From positions 122,989 to 186,988 of the forward strand of contig NZ_ARYM01000006.1 in assembly GCF_000685315.1 (NCBI RefSeq): 64,000 bases of DNA. The letters run 5' to 3'. The translations under genes and the position numbers were made by a program. Numbering within the stretch: position 1 is the stretch's first letter; each line of letters opens with the position of its first letter. The notes under the pieces are model-generated. The model was not told the DNA's origin. It made no database searches and saw only the letters and a program-made list of their open reading frames with translations. Shown here one piece after another: positions 18,728-25,818 of this stretch. The DNA is from Hyphomonas polymorpha PS728. GTDB taxonomy: Bacteria > Pseudomonadota > Alphaproteobacteria > Caulobacterales > Hyphomonadaceae.

Positions 18728-18833
18728 TTCTGAGACGAACCCCAGCCCGAATGCACTGGTTATCAACAGATCGAGCTTAGAATTGTATCCGGTTTTCCGT
18801 AGCTCGAAAGACTTCTGATTTCACCAAGAATAT

Positions 18834-18868
18834 GAGGCGCAGCAGGGGTTTATTGCCTGCTGCGCCTC
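18834..18868 (-). terminator. Hairpin terminator after the TonB receptor gene
   Basis: A perfect 13-bp stem (GAGGCGCAGCAGG and its complement) with a 9-base loop lies 44-78 bases past the receptor stop. It separates the receptor unit from the gsp operon. The tract after it on the minus strand is ATATTCTTGG, only moderately T-rich. Confidence 0.7.
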
Positions 18869-18911
18869 GAATTTCACCCGGCTTCTCCGGTGGCACGAAA
18901 ATTAACCAGAG

Positions 18912-21563
18912 TTAGAACGCCGCGCTGAGGCCAACGGACAGGGTTGTGCCGACATCATACTGGTTAACCCGGACATAGCCGTCATTACCGGTCTGATATT
19001 CTTCGAAATCCTCCTTGAGGAGGTTTTTCGCCTTGATATCGAGCGTGAAGGCTTTACCGCGAAGGTCGAAGCCTTTCTTGTAGACGAGGTCGAGGTTGAT
19101 GCCCGGATCCTGCAGGAAGTCAGGCTGGCCCGCCGGCGCGCGGGCGGTGACCCGCTCGCTGGCATAGTTGGCAAGAAGGGTCAGCTGCGAACGGGCAGCC
19201 TCATCTTCCCAGCCGATCTGCAGGTTGGCGATATGCTCGGACTGGCCCTGAAGACGCGTGCCATCGATGATGAAGTCCGTGGCGGGACGGGGCTGACCAC
19301 CGGCCTGCAGCGGATACACCACGTCTCCGGAACCGGCCTTCACCTCGGATGTGGTGTAGGTGTAGTTGGCCTGCACCAGGAATTCCTTCGAGTCGAAGAA
19401 GGCTCCCTTGATGGGGCTGTCGAAGACGCGTTTGAAGTCGATCTCGGCGCCGTAGAGAATGGCTTCAGGCGCGTTGAGGTAAGTCTGGAACACCGAGGCG
19501 CTCTGCTGGACCACAACGGCTTCCACCGGACGGTCGAGCTGTTTGAAGAAGACGCCAGCAGTCACGGCCTGGCCGCGGTCGAAATACAATTCGTACCGGG
19601 CGTCGAGGTTCAGTATCTCCGTATCCGTCAGATAGGGATTGCCGATGAACGTCCGGCCGCTTTCCGGGTCGTAATACTGCTGGGGCGCAAGTTCGCGGAA
19701 CTGCGGGCGGCCGATGCTCTTGGAAGCTCCCAGACGAAGCTGCTGATCCTCGGCGAAGTTCCAGGTCAGCGTTGCGGCTGGCAGCAGGTACTGGTTTTCC
19801 AGTTCCGGCGGCGCTTCTGGCGCAGTTTCCGAAGCGATCAGCGAGAGCGGCGTTACCGACTGGGTTGCGTCCTCGAAACGGACGCCCACAGCGGTGCGAA
19901 CCAGAGGGATGATTTCCGCGTCAACCTTCGCATAGGCACCGAAGACCTTTAGGTCTGCGTCATACGCGGCCGCACCCGAAGAGCCAGTGATTTCGCGCAG
20001 GACAAAGAGGTCAGGATTGATGTTGTAGTTGGCGAACAGGAAGTCCGGGCGCTGTTGCGACACGAGGAAATCCAGCGGCGGATTACCCACGATGAAGCTG
20101 AAGATGCGCGACTGGGCGCTCCGATCATTCTGATAGGCTTCAACGCCCGCAGAGTATTCGATGTCGCGGGCCGAAGAGAGCGACTGTACGTATTTCACAT
20201 CGGCGCCACCGCTCACGACCTTGTCGTCGAGATAGGAGAAGGTCGTGCTGTTCGACGAGCCCGAACCCGAAGGATCGTAGATGTAGCTGTTGGTGATTTC
20301 GCTGAATATGAAGCGTGTGGCCCGCTCATACGGAGCATCGCGCTTTGTCTGGGAAAGTGCAGCTCTCCAGTCGAGAGTCCAAGGGCCACGATAGTGGTCG
20401 CCGTTGATCTGGGTGCTGTAGAGTTCACGGGCATACCAACCCGTGCGGTCATCCCGCACATCGCGCGAGGCCAGATCGTCGTATCCTTCGCGGATGCTCG
20501 TCTGTTTCGTGGTGCGGCGGATGTACAGATTGGTCCAGTTGAACTTGTCATCGCCAAAATCAAGACCGACGCCGAAAAGGCCGTCCCAGCCGATGTTCTG
20601 TTCCGTGGTCAGATAATCATAGGTCGAGGTGGCGCTGAGAATGCCACCATTGATCTCGCCGACTTCCTGCCGGCCATTACGCGTGCGCCAGTCATTGCTG
20701 TAGCCCAGGACGCCGATGATGCCGAGTTCAGCGCCACCGAGGTCGAAGGACGTTCCAGCGGATGCTTCATAGCTGCCGTTCATCGGTATGCTATCGTTCG
20801 TCTGGATGAGGTTGATGGGCGCGTTGGTGAACGCCTGCCCCATGGCTTGCAGCTCCGCATCGGTGAAGTTGTTGTTCTGGATCCGATTGCCAGTAGCCAT
20901 TGCCTGGCGCACCAGGCCGGGGATCTTGCGTGTGCCATCGTCGAAACCGAGCACATCGCTGTCGGCACCATAGTGGGTGATGCCGTCTTTGCCCGTCGTT
21001 TCGGTGTTGTAGCTACCCGATACGCTGAGTTCGAGGAAGCGTTCCTTAGGGATGTTCAGCGTGCGAAGATCAACGATGCCGCCGCCGAATTCACCCGGAT
21101 ATTCAACCGAGTAGGTTTTCTGGACAAGGACGTTTTCGAGAATGTTTGTGGGGAAGAGATCGAGCGGAACAACGCGCTGGAGCGGTTCCGGGCTTGGAAG
21201 GGGCGAGCCGTTAAGGCGGGCAGCAGAATAGCGCTCACCCAGACCTCGGACATACACGAAACGGCCTTCGGCAATCGTGATACCGGTGACGCGGGCCAGA
21301 GCAGAGGCGGCGTCGGAGTCGCCCTGGCGCGCGAGATCCTCCGGCGCGAGGAAAGCGGCGACTTCAGAAGTGCTGCGCAGCACTTCTGGAATATAACGGC
21401 CAAGAACAACAACTTCCTGAAGCTGGAGATCCTGAGCTTCGGGTGCTGCCGCCTCAGGGGACGTATCGGAAGTGTTTTCAGTTTGAGCCGAAGCGAAGGC
21501 GGGCGCAAGGATCGCTGTCGAAGCGATCAGCAGGGTCCGGAGGGACAGCGAGCTGAATTTCAT
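18912..21563 (-). CDS. TonB-dependent outer-membrane receptor
   Basis: An 883-residue receptor. Signal peptide to about residue 26 (ASTAILAPAFASAQ), a TonB-box-like LQEVVVLG at about 48, then the plug domain (RVTGITIAEGRFVYVRGLGERYSAARLNG). A barrel of about 650 residues ends in a terminal phenylalanine (LSVGLSAAF). Receptors of this class take up scarce ligands using TonB energy; the ligand is not deducible. It lies downstream of the surface lipoprotein gene on the same strand, with a hairpin between them, and just upstream of the gsp operon. A joint role with secretion is likely. Confidence 0.92.
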   Translation of the reverse strand: MKFSSLSLRTLLIASTAILAPAFASAQTENTSDTSPEAAAPEAQDLQLQEVVVLGRYIPEVLRSTSEVAAFLAPEDLARQGDSDAASALARVTGITIAEGRFVYVRGLGERYSAARLNGSPLPSPEPLQRVVPLDLFPTNILENVLVQKTYSVEYPGEFGGGIVDLRTLNIPKERFLELSVSGSYNTETTGKDGITHYGADSDVLGFDDGTRKIPGLVRQAMATGNRIQNNNFTDAELQAMGQAFTNAPINLIQTNDSIPMNGSYEASAGTSFDLGGAELGIIGVLGYSNDWRTRNGRQEVGEINGGILSATSTYDYLTTEQNIGWDGLFGVGLDFGDDKFNWTNLYIRRTTKQTSIREGYDDLASRDVRDDRTGWYARELYSTQINGDHYRGPWTLDWRAALSQTKRDAPYERATRFIFSEITNSYIYDPSGSGSSNSTTFSYLDDKVVSGGADVKYVQSLSSARDIEYSAGVEAYQNDRSAQSRIFSFIVGNPPLDFLVSQQRPDFLFANYNINPDLFVLREITGSSGAAAYDADLKVFGAYAKVDAEIIPLVRTAVGVRFEDATQSVTPLSLIASETAPEAPPELENQYLLPAATLTWNFAEDQQLRLGASKSIGRPQFRELAPQQYYDPESGRTFIGNPYLTDTEILNLDARYELYFDRGQAVTAGVFFKQLDRPVEAVVVQQSASVFQTYLNAPEAILYGAEIDFKRVFDSPIKGAFFDSKEFLVQANYTYTTSEVKAGSGDVVYPLQAGGQPRPATDFIIDGTRLQGQSEHIANLQIGWEDEAARSQLTLLANYASERVTARAPAGQPDFLQDPGINLDLVYKKGFDLRGKAFTLDIKAKNLLKEDFEEYQTGNDGYVRVNQYDVGTTLSVGLSAAF

Positions 21564-21601
21564 GAGATAAGATCCTGAATGGATGCTTGAGATGAGAAGA
21601 A

Positions 21602-21628
21602 ACGGAGGCCTCTTTGCGAGGCCTCCGT
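21602..21628 (-). terminator. Hairpin between the lipoprotein and receptor genes
   Basis: An 11-bp perfect stem (ACGGAGGCCTC and its complement) with a 5-base loop lies 14 bases past the lipoprotein stop. On the minus strand TTTCTTCTC follows, as in an intrinsic terminator. It would let the lipoprotein be made in excess over the receptor through partial read-through. Confidence 0.75.
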
Positions 21629-21641
21629 CTTGGTCATGGTG

Positions 21642-23210
21642 TTAGTGGCAGGTCGGCTGACCCGGCAGGCTGCAGGTCCAGCCTTCGTACCAGTTGTCGC
21701 TGGCATCGCGCACGGCGCCGACATAGTCGACCGGCGTGAGGAAGCCCGTGATGAATGTGTTGTTCGTGCCCAGACCAACCCCGGCGTTCAGGGAGGTGGG
21801 GAAGGTGGACGCGGTCACCGCATTCTCATTGGCGCCGTTGATGAACCCGCCAGTGAGCGTTGAGGTGCCGTTGAGCACGTTCGTGGGGTGGGTCAGCAGA
21901 GTTTCTACGGTTGCATCGGGGATATCGGTCGCCGGCGTGGTGCCAGCCGCGCCGCCATCACCATTGCCACCGGCGCAGGAGAAGAAGACCGAGCGATAGA
22001 GCGGACCGTTGCCCTCAACACCGTTAGGGTTGTTCAGCGTTGCGTTGGTGGCGATGTTCACGCACTGATGGTTACCCGGATGGCGGATGACCGTGTTGTA
22101 AACGCGCGCCGTGTGGCCAGTATTGTGGACAACGGCGTCCCGCGTGCTGTTTTCACGCATGACGATTGTCCAGTTGGAGTAGGTCGGGCGGGTGAAGAAA
22201 TCAGCGGTGTTGGTGCCGCGCGAACTGGTTTCCCACGCAAAGTCTCCACCCCCGGAACGCTGATACACGATACCGAACTGAGCCGCACCGCGCCAGCCAG
22301 AGTCGGTGTCGAAGGAGTCATCATCATTGCCGGTAAGCACGATGTAGCGGATGTTCACGTTCCCGCCGAAGATCTCGATACCGTCATCCGAGCTGTTGTG
22401 AACCTGGACGTACTCAAACGTCGTACCATTACCGACGCCGGCGAGGGTAATGCCGTTGAGTTCGTTGTTCGGCGCGATTTCAAAGCCGGAATAGGAGAGG
22501 CGGAGATAGCGGATACGGCCGCTGTTGTCGGTCGGCGTGTTGCCGCCGTAAAAGGCGTCTGCGCCTTCCACCTGCGCCTCACAGGCGATGTTCGGCGGGG
22601 TCACGGCTCCGCAACCATCCGATGTCGGAGCACGGCCGAGGATCACGAGACCGCCCCACTGGCCGATCGAATTTTCGGTAGCGGTGCCTGCGATGTTGGC
22701 CCGGCTTGTCAAGATGATCGGATCATCGGCTTCGCCCTCAGCGAAGATCTGCGAACCCCGGTTCACGAGAAGGTAGTCGCCACCAGAGTTGCCGAAAATG
22801 GTCACGCCCGGCTCGATCGTCAGGATACCCGAGGTGCGGCCTGCAATCGGGCTGTTGGGGTCAGAGCCAAGGTCGGTGCCCACCTGGGTGCGGCCAGCGA
22901 CCGAGTAGATCGTGCCGTCGCGTTTGGGAACCACAAGGTTGCCTACGATTGTGCTTGGCAGCTGGCAGATACGTTTGTCGGAAATCGTGCCCACGTTCGA
23001 GAACTCGGCCGGGCAGTCGGCTGCCGGACCGCCTGTCGGCGTGGTCGGGGTGGTCGGCGTGGTGGGAGGGGTCGGTGCCGGCGCGGTAGGCGACGGAACG
23101 AAAGCGCCAACGCCAGGCGAGGCAACGCCATCAGCGCCGCTGCAGGCGCCGAGCAGCGCGACTGCAGCACAGCCGAGAAGCGCCGCGCGGAAGTTATTCT
23201 TGGTCAACAT
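21642..23210 (-). CDS. Surface lipoprotein with Pro/Thr linker and beta-helix-like domain
   Basis: A 522-residue protein with a lipoprotein signal (lipobox LGAC, Cys23). A low-complexity linker of about 30 residues (TPPTTPTTPTTPTGG) is followed by a large Gly/Asn-rich domain with right-handed beta-helix-like turns (GILTIEPGVTIFG, YVQVHNSSDDGIEIFGGNVNIRYIVLTGNDDDSFDTDSGWRG split by short loops). Acidic clusters such as NDDDSFDTDSG could bind calcium. Four or more cysteines occur in the mature domain. Genes of this type next to T2SS clusters are candidate secreted substrates; the Caulobacter ElpS lipoprotein is the comparison I recall, but homology was not tested. ATG 23210 has GGAGAC upstream. 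Confidence 0.85.
   Translation of the reverse strand: MLTKNNFRAALLGCAAVALLGACSGADGVASPGVGAFVPSPTAPAPTPPTTPTTPTTPTGGPAADCPAEFSNVGTISDKRICQLPSTIVGNLVVPKRDGTIYSVAGRTQVGTDLGSDPNSPIAGRTSGILTIEPGVTIFGNSGGDYLLVNRGSQIFAEGEADDPIILTSRANIAGTATENSIGQWGGLVILGRAPTSDGCGAVTPPNIACEAQVEGADAFYGGNTPTDNSGRIRYLRLSYSGFEIAPNNELNGITLAGVGNGTTFEYVQVHNSSDDGIEIFGGNVNIRYIVLTGNDDDSFDTDSGWRGAAQFGIVYQRSGGGDFAWETSSRGTNTADFFTRPTYSNWTIVMRENSTRDAVVHNTGHTARVYNTVIRHPGNHQCVNIATNATLNNPNGVEGNGPLYRSVFFSCAGGNGDGGAAGTTPATDIPDATVETLLTHPTNVLNGTSTLTGGFINGANENAVTASTFPTSLNAGVGLGTNNTFITGFLTPVDYVGAVRDASDNWYEGWTCSLPGQPTCH
23018..23076 (-). repeat. 9-bp tandem repeat coding for the Thr-Thr-Pro linker
   Basis: Within the lipoprotein gene an ACCACSCCG unit is repeated about three times with flanking degenerate copies, encoding TTP repeats. 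Because the unit is a multiple of three, slippage would lengthen or shorten the linker without a frameshift. Confidence 0.7.
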
Positions 23211-23330
23211 CAATGTCTCCGTCGTGAACCCTGAGCGGGCGCGCTGACGGTTTCCCCCGCCGCGCTCCCCAGACGCTAATTTGCCGTCTGCCCGCAGCGC
23301 GGAGCCTTAAGATTTGATTGCAACACTTAC

Positions 23331-23348
23331 GGGAAGTTTAGATGACAC
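23331..23348 (-). promoter_or_regulatory. Candidate PhoB half-box upstream of the surface lipoprotein
   Basis: The minus-strand 18-mer GTGTCATCTAAACTTCCC has a good first half-site (GTGTCAT) and a poor second one. It shares AAGTGTCATCT with the hydroxylase promoter. TGCAAT, 8 bases later, could be a -10. It is supported mainly by similarity to the hydroxylase site. Confidence 0.35.
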
Positions 23349-23368
23349 TTCCGTGAACTGCGTGCGCG

Positions 23369-23386
23369 GCGCCACGTGTGTGGCGC
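23369..23386 (-). terminator. Weak hairpin after the hydroxylase gene
   Basis: GCGCCAC and GTGGCGC form a 7-bp stem with a GTGT loop, 10-28 bases past the hydroxylase stop. No T-run follows, so it may be a Rho-dependent end or a pause site. Confidence 0.35.
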
Positions 23387-23396
23387 GCTGGCAACA

Positions 23397-24245
23397 TTAC
23401 ATATTTATGGAGTATTCGGCGGGGAACATCTCCCCCCAGCCACGCTCGCGAAACCATTTCGTGATGACGTATTTCACGCCCGAACGGACCTTCATGCCGT
23501 GGTGGATCGTGTACGGATTGACGCTTCCATCCGGATTCAGGTTGTTCCAAATAACGGCTTTGCCCTTTTCGGGCATGATGGTTTTCTCAAGCCTGCGGAA
23601 CCGGGTTCCGCCACCTTCTTCAACATCATTGAGATAGATCATGAACGTCCAGGTGCGTTGACCGGTGAACTGGCAGTGAACCTGATAGTCTCTGGTTCCC
23701 GGCAGGAAATAATCATAGTGTGCCTTGTATTCCTGTTCGACATCATACCGCTGCGTCTGGGTGGCATCGGAATAGGACCAGTGAACGCCGAGCGCTTCGG
23801 CGATGAGTTCGTCCAGTTGCATCACGAGATTGTTGCCAAGAGAACCGATGTCTGAAGAGCGCGAAGTGCGGACCTTCGGGTCTGCAAAAACATCTGTCGT
23901 TGTCGACGCACGCAGGCGTTCGTCTGTCAGGGCGATCAGCTGATCGCACGTCTCCGGCGCCAGGAAATTTGGCCAGACATAGAGCTGCGCCTTGGAAACA
24001 GGAACACGCCGGAGCAGGGGATGGTTCAGTGCGCGCCGGGTGAGGGGCGCATTGGAAAGGGCAGCATGGTCAACGTCGGAGATTGGGCGGCGGCCATCAT
24101 AAGCGTCGCGCATCAGCGCGCGTATGGTGGCCTCGTCAAACCCATTCTTGATGAGCAGGCGTTTGACCTCGTGCGGCTCCACACCGGTTCTCAGGCGAAC
24201 CCATGTGTAGGTCAGCCACTCATCGCTGATCGTCATGTTCGTCAT
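23397..24245 (-). CDS. Prolyl 4-hydroxylase-like 2-oxoglutarate/Fe(II) oxygenase
   Basis: A 282-residue cytoplasmic protein with no signal peptide. The N-terminal third (about 85 residues) is an unrecognised domain that includes RLLIKNGFDEATIRALMRDAY. The C-terminal two thirds match the P4Hc oxygenase fold: iron ligands HYD in YKAHYDYFLPG, the distal His in YTIHHGMKV and the 2-oxoglutarate-binding Lys in GVKYVITKWF, plus FMIYLNDVEEGGGTRF. The family hydroxylates proline or related residues in proteins using oxygen, iron and 2-oxoglutarate. The gene lies immediately upstream of the lipoprotein with the Pro/Thr linker, which makes that protein a candidate substrate (inference). Confidence 0.88.
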   Translation of the reverse strand: MTNMTISDEWLTYTWVRLRTGVEPHEVKRLLIKNGFDEATIRALMRDAYDGRRPISDVDHAALSNAPLTRRALNHPLLRRVPVSKAQLYVWPNFLAPETCDQLIALTDERLRASTTTDVFADPKVRTSRSSDIGSLGNNLVMQLDELIAEALGVHWSYSDATQTQRYDVEQEYKAHYDYFLPGTRDYQVHCQFTGQRTWTFMIYLNDVEEGGGTRFRRLEKTIMPEKGKAVIWNNLNPDGSVNPYTIHHGMKVRSGVKYVITKWFRERGWGEMFPAEYSINM

Positions 24246-24266
24246 CGCAGCACCATTCCTGTGGCG

Positions 24267-24300
24267 TGAATAGTGCAGGGATGTGACGATGAGATGACAC
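24267..24300 (-). promoter_or_regulatory. Candidate PhoB-box promoter of the hydroxylase gene
   Basis: The minus-strand 18-mer GTGTCATCTCATCGTCAC (24300-24283) resembles two CTGTCAT-type half-sites separated by 4 bases. TATTCA (24272-24267) follows after exactly 10 bases as a -10, and the start codon lies 21 bases further on. Layout and spacing fit a PhoB-activated promoter. Confidence 0.55.
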
Positions 24301-24363
24301 TTGAAAACAACGTAGGCTGATTAAAAACATACCTACACGGAATATACCATATTATGTATCTCA

Positions 24364-24392
24364 TTGACGCAAATATGTAAAATATGTATTGT
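24364..24392 (+). promoter_or_regulatory. Sigma-70-type promoter of the CAP-domain gene
   Basis: TTGACG (24364-24369), a 17-base spacer and TATTGT (24387-24392) form a near-consensus promoter. Transcription would begin at about 24399-24400, on or just before the proposed ATG, which points to a leaderless mRNA. The spacer holds two tandem copies of AAATATGTA. Confidence 0.6.
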
Positions 24393-24408
24393 GACAGTTA
24401 TGTTACAG
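24391..24408 (-). promoter_or_regulatory. PhoB-box-like 18-mer in the divergent promoter region
   Basis: The minus strand reads CTGTAACATAACTGTCAC: two close CTGTCAT-like half-sites with the AT-rich spacer ATAA. It is the best match to a Pho box in the locus. It points toward the hydroxylase gene 145 bases away and overlaps the start of the CAP-domain gene, where a bound protein would repress. Confidence 0.5.
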
Positions 24409-25179
24409 TTGAAATACAGAGCTTTGTCACTCCTCGCTCTGGCGATTGCGGCGCCAGGGGTGGCCCTTTCGGAAGCCGGTTCGCTGGCGCGTTTCTCCCC
24501 CGGAGAATCGAGCGGAATGACTTCTGCGGCAGACCGGTCGAATGTCAGTAAAGATCTCCTCGCGGCGATCGAGAGCGTCCGGCTGGATGCTGGTCTCGCG
24601 GGCTTCGCGGAGCATCAGAAACTGGCTCTCGTTGCCCAGGAGCATGCAAGGGACATGGCGCGCCGCCACTACGCAGCTGATGTCTCCCCGGAAGGGCGAA
24701 CGCTGCTTGATCATGTCCGCCAGGCTGACCGGCAGACGCTTTACAGCGCGTTCGGGACGGCGATCGCCATCGTTGACGCCGGCACCAGCGCGGACACGGT
24801 ACTGGCCGCGCTGATGTCGGATCCGTCCAACAAGGAAAACCTGCTGCGTTCAGGCTTCGATCATGTCGGGATCGGCGCGGTCGAGCAGGGTGGGCGGCTG
24901 TATGTTGTGCAGCTGCTGGCGCGGGTTGAAGGGCAGTTGCAGCGGCCGTTGCCTGTCAACTCGAGCGGCGCCGAGAGCCTGCGCGTGGATCTTGCTGCGC
25001 GCGGTATGACCCCGGTGAGCTGGTCGCTCAGCGACGGCGCGGGGACGACACTGCTTCGCGGCACAGGTGAGCGCATTCGCGATCCGCGCGGCACAGGAGC
25101 AGAAGGATACCTCAATCTCGATGTCGCGATGGGGCCGGACGTCTACACGCTTCGTGGACCGTATGTGCGTGTGAACTAG
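24400..25179 (+). CDS. Secreted CAP/SCP-domain protein
   Basis: A 259-residue exported protein. The signal peptide is KYRALSLLALAIAAPGVALS. The CAP domain (about residues 40-155) has LVAQEHARDMARRHYAADVSPEGRTLLDHVRQ; the HYAADVSPEG segment resembles the usual HfSHxxPdG motif of bacterial YkwD-like proteins. About 90 unrecognised residues follow. The function of bacterial CAP proteins is poorly known. The ATG at 24400 is chosen because the signal peptide begins there; no ribosome site is visible, in line with a leaderless transcript. Earlier in-frame TTG and GTG codons lie in the promoter. Confidence 0.75.
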   Translation: MLQLKYRALSLLALAIAAPGVALSEAGSLARFSPGESSGMTSAADRSNVSKDLLAAIESVRLDAGLAGFAEHQKLALVAQEHARDMARRHYAADVSPEGRTLLDHVRQADRQTLYSAFGTAIAIVDAGTSADTVLAALMSDPSNKENLLRSGFDHVGIGAVEQGGRLYVVQLLARVEGQLQRPLPVNSSGAESLRVDLAARGMTPVSWSLSDGAGTTLLRGTGERIRDPRGTGAEGYLNLDVAMGPDVYTLRGPYVRVN

Positions 25180-25207
25180 CTACGCAAGCGATACAGCGGC
25201 CAAGAAA

Positions 25208-25237
25208 AAGCCGGAGCAGGGATGCTCCGGCTTCTTT
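25208..25237. terminator. Bidirectional intrinsic terminator
   Basis: An 11-bp perfect stem (AAGCCGGAGCA and its complement) with a GGGA loop is followed by CTTT on the plus strand and by TTTC on the minus strand. It sits between the convergent CAP-domain and XRE genes and can end both transcripts. Confidence 0.85.
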
Positions 25238-25255
25238 GCATTCAGGGGCGCCGAA

Positions 25256-25639
25256 TCAATCGGCGGAGAGCGCGCGAAGAACTTTCGCCATCGTCTCAAG
25301 TTTGGCGACAGAGCTCGTGCGGTCGATCAGGGCGTGACAGCGGGCGCGCGATTCGCTCACCGGGTCTCTCGATTCCTGCGACGCGGCATCGGAGGTCTGG
25401 AACAGTTCAGCGATCGGCACGCGGAGCGCGCGGGCTACGCTGGAAAGCATCCCCGCGCTGAGGCGGTTGGTGCCGGTTTCGTACTTCTGAAGTTGCTGAT
25501 GGCTAATGCCCAGTTCCTGGCCGAGTTCGGACAGGGTGAAGTTCTGAGCAATACGGAGTTCCCTGATTTTTTCGCCAACCTGCTGGTCAACCTTTGTGGG
25601 AGAGCGGGAACCAGCAGCCCGAATTTCTTCTTGCATCAT
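25256..25639 (-). CDS. XRE-family transcriptional regulator
   Basis: A 127-residue regulator. The HTH_3 domain spans about residues 20-80 (VGEKIRELRIAQNFTLSELGQELGISHQQLQKYETG split across helices 1-3), followed by a short helical tail. This resembles alphaproteobacterial single-domain XRE regulators that often control cell-cycle or motility genes. No target is evident. An ATG at 25636 with GGTGG 6 bases upstream is an alternative start. CTGTC-N8-GACAG at 25661-25678 in its promoter could be an autoregulatory operator. Confidence 0.9.
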   Translation of the reverse strand: MMQEEIRAAGSRSPTKVDQQVGEKIRELRIAQNFTLSELGQELGISHQQLQKYETGTNRLSAGMLSSVARALRVPIAELFQTSDAASQESRDPVSESRARCHALIDRTSSVAKLETMAKVLRALSAD

Positions 25640-25660
25640 TTTCCACCTTTAGGTTTTAAT

Positions 25661-25678
25661 CTGTCTCCTAAGTGACAG
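25661..25678. promoter_or_regulatory. Short inverted repeat upstream of the XRE gene
   Basis: CTGTC and GACAG are separated by 8 bases, 22-39 bases before the XRE start codon. The position fits an operator for the regulator itself. The arms are short, so chance is possible. Confidence 0.3.
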
Positions 25679-25818
25679 GCGTTCTAGCAAGTTTTCCGGT
25701 GCATAAATTTCTGAAACGCTTGCCAAATATTTGAAACGCTGGGGAGCTTGGGCTTAACGTTCATGTCGGATGCTGGAATTCATACTGCAATCCTAATTCC
25801 AGATAATCGCCTTAAATA

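Noticed and set aside
20055..21578. A 507-residue open frame on the plus strand opposite the TonB receptor gene.
   Set aside because: It mirrors the receptor codons, has no recognisable domain and no ribosome site, while the receptor is strongly supported.
25773..25802. An 8-bp inverted repeat (CTGGAATT/AATTCCAG) past the tamB stop as a terminator.
   Set aside because: The stem is AT-rich, the loop is 14 bases and no T-run follows, so support is too weak.
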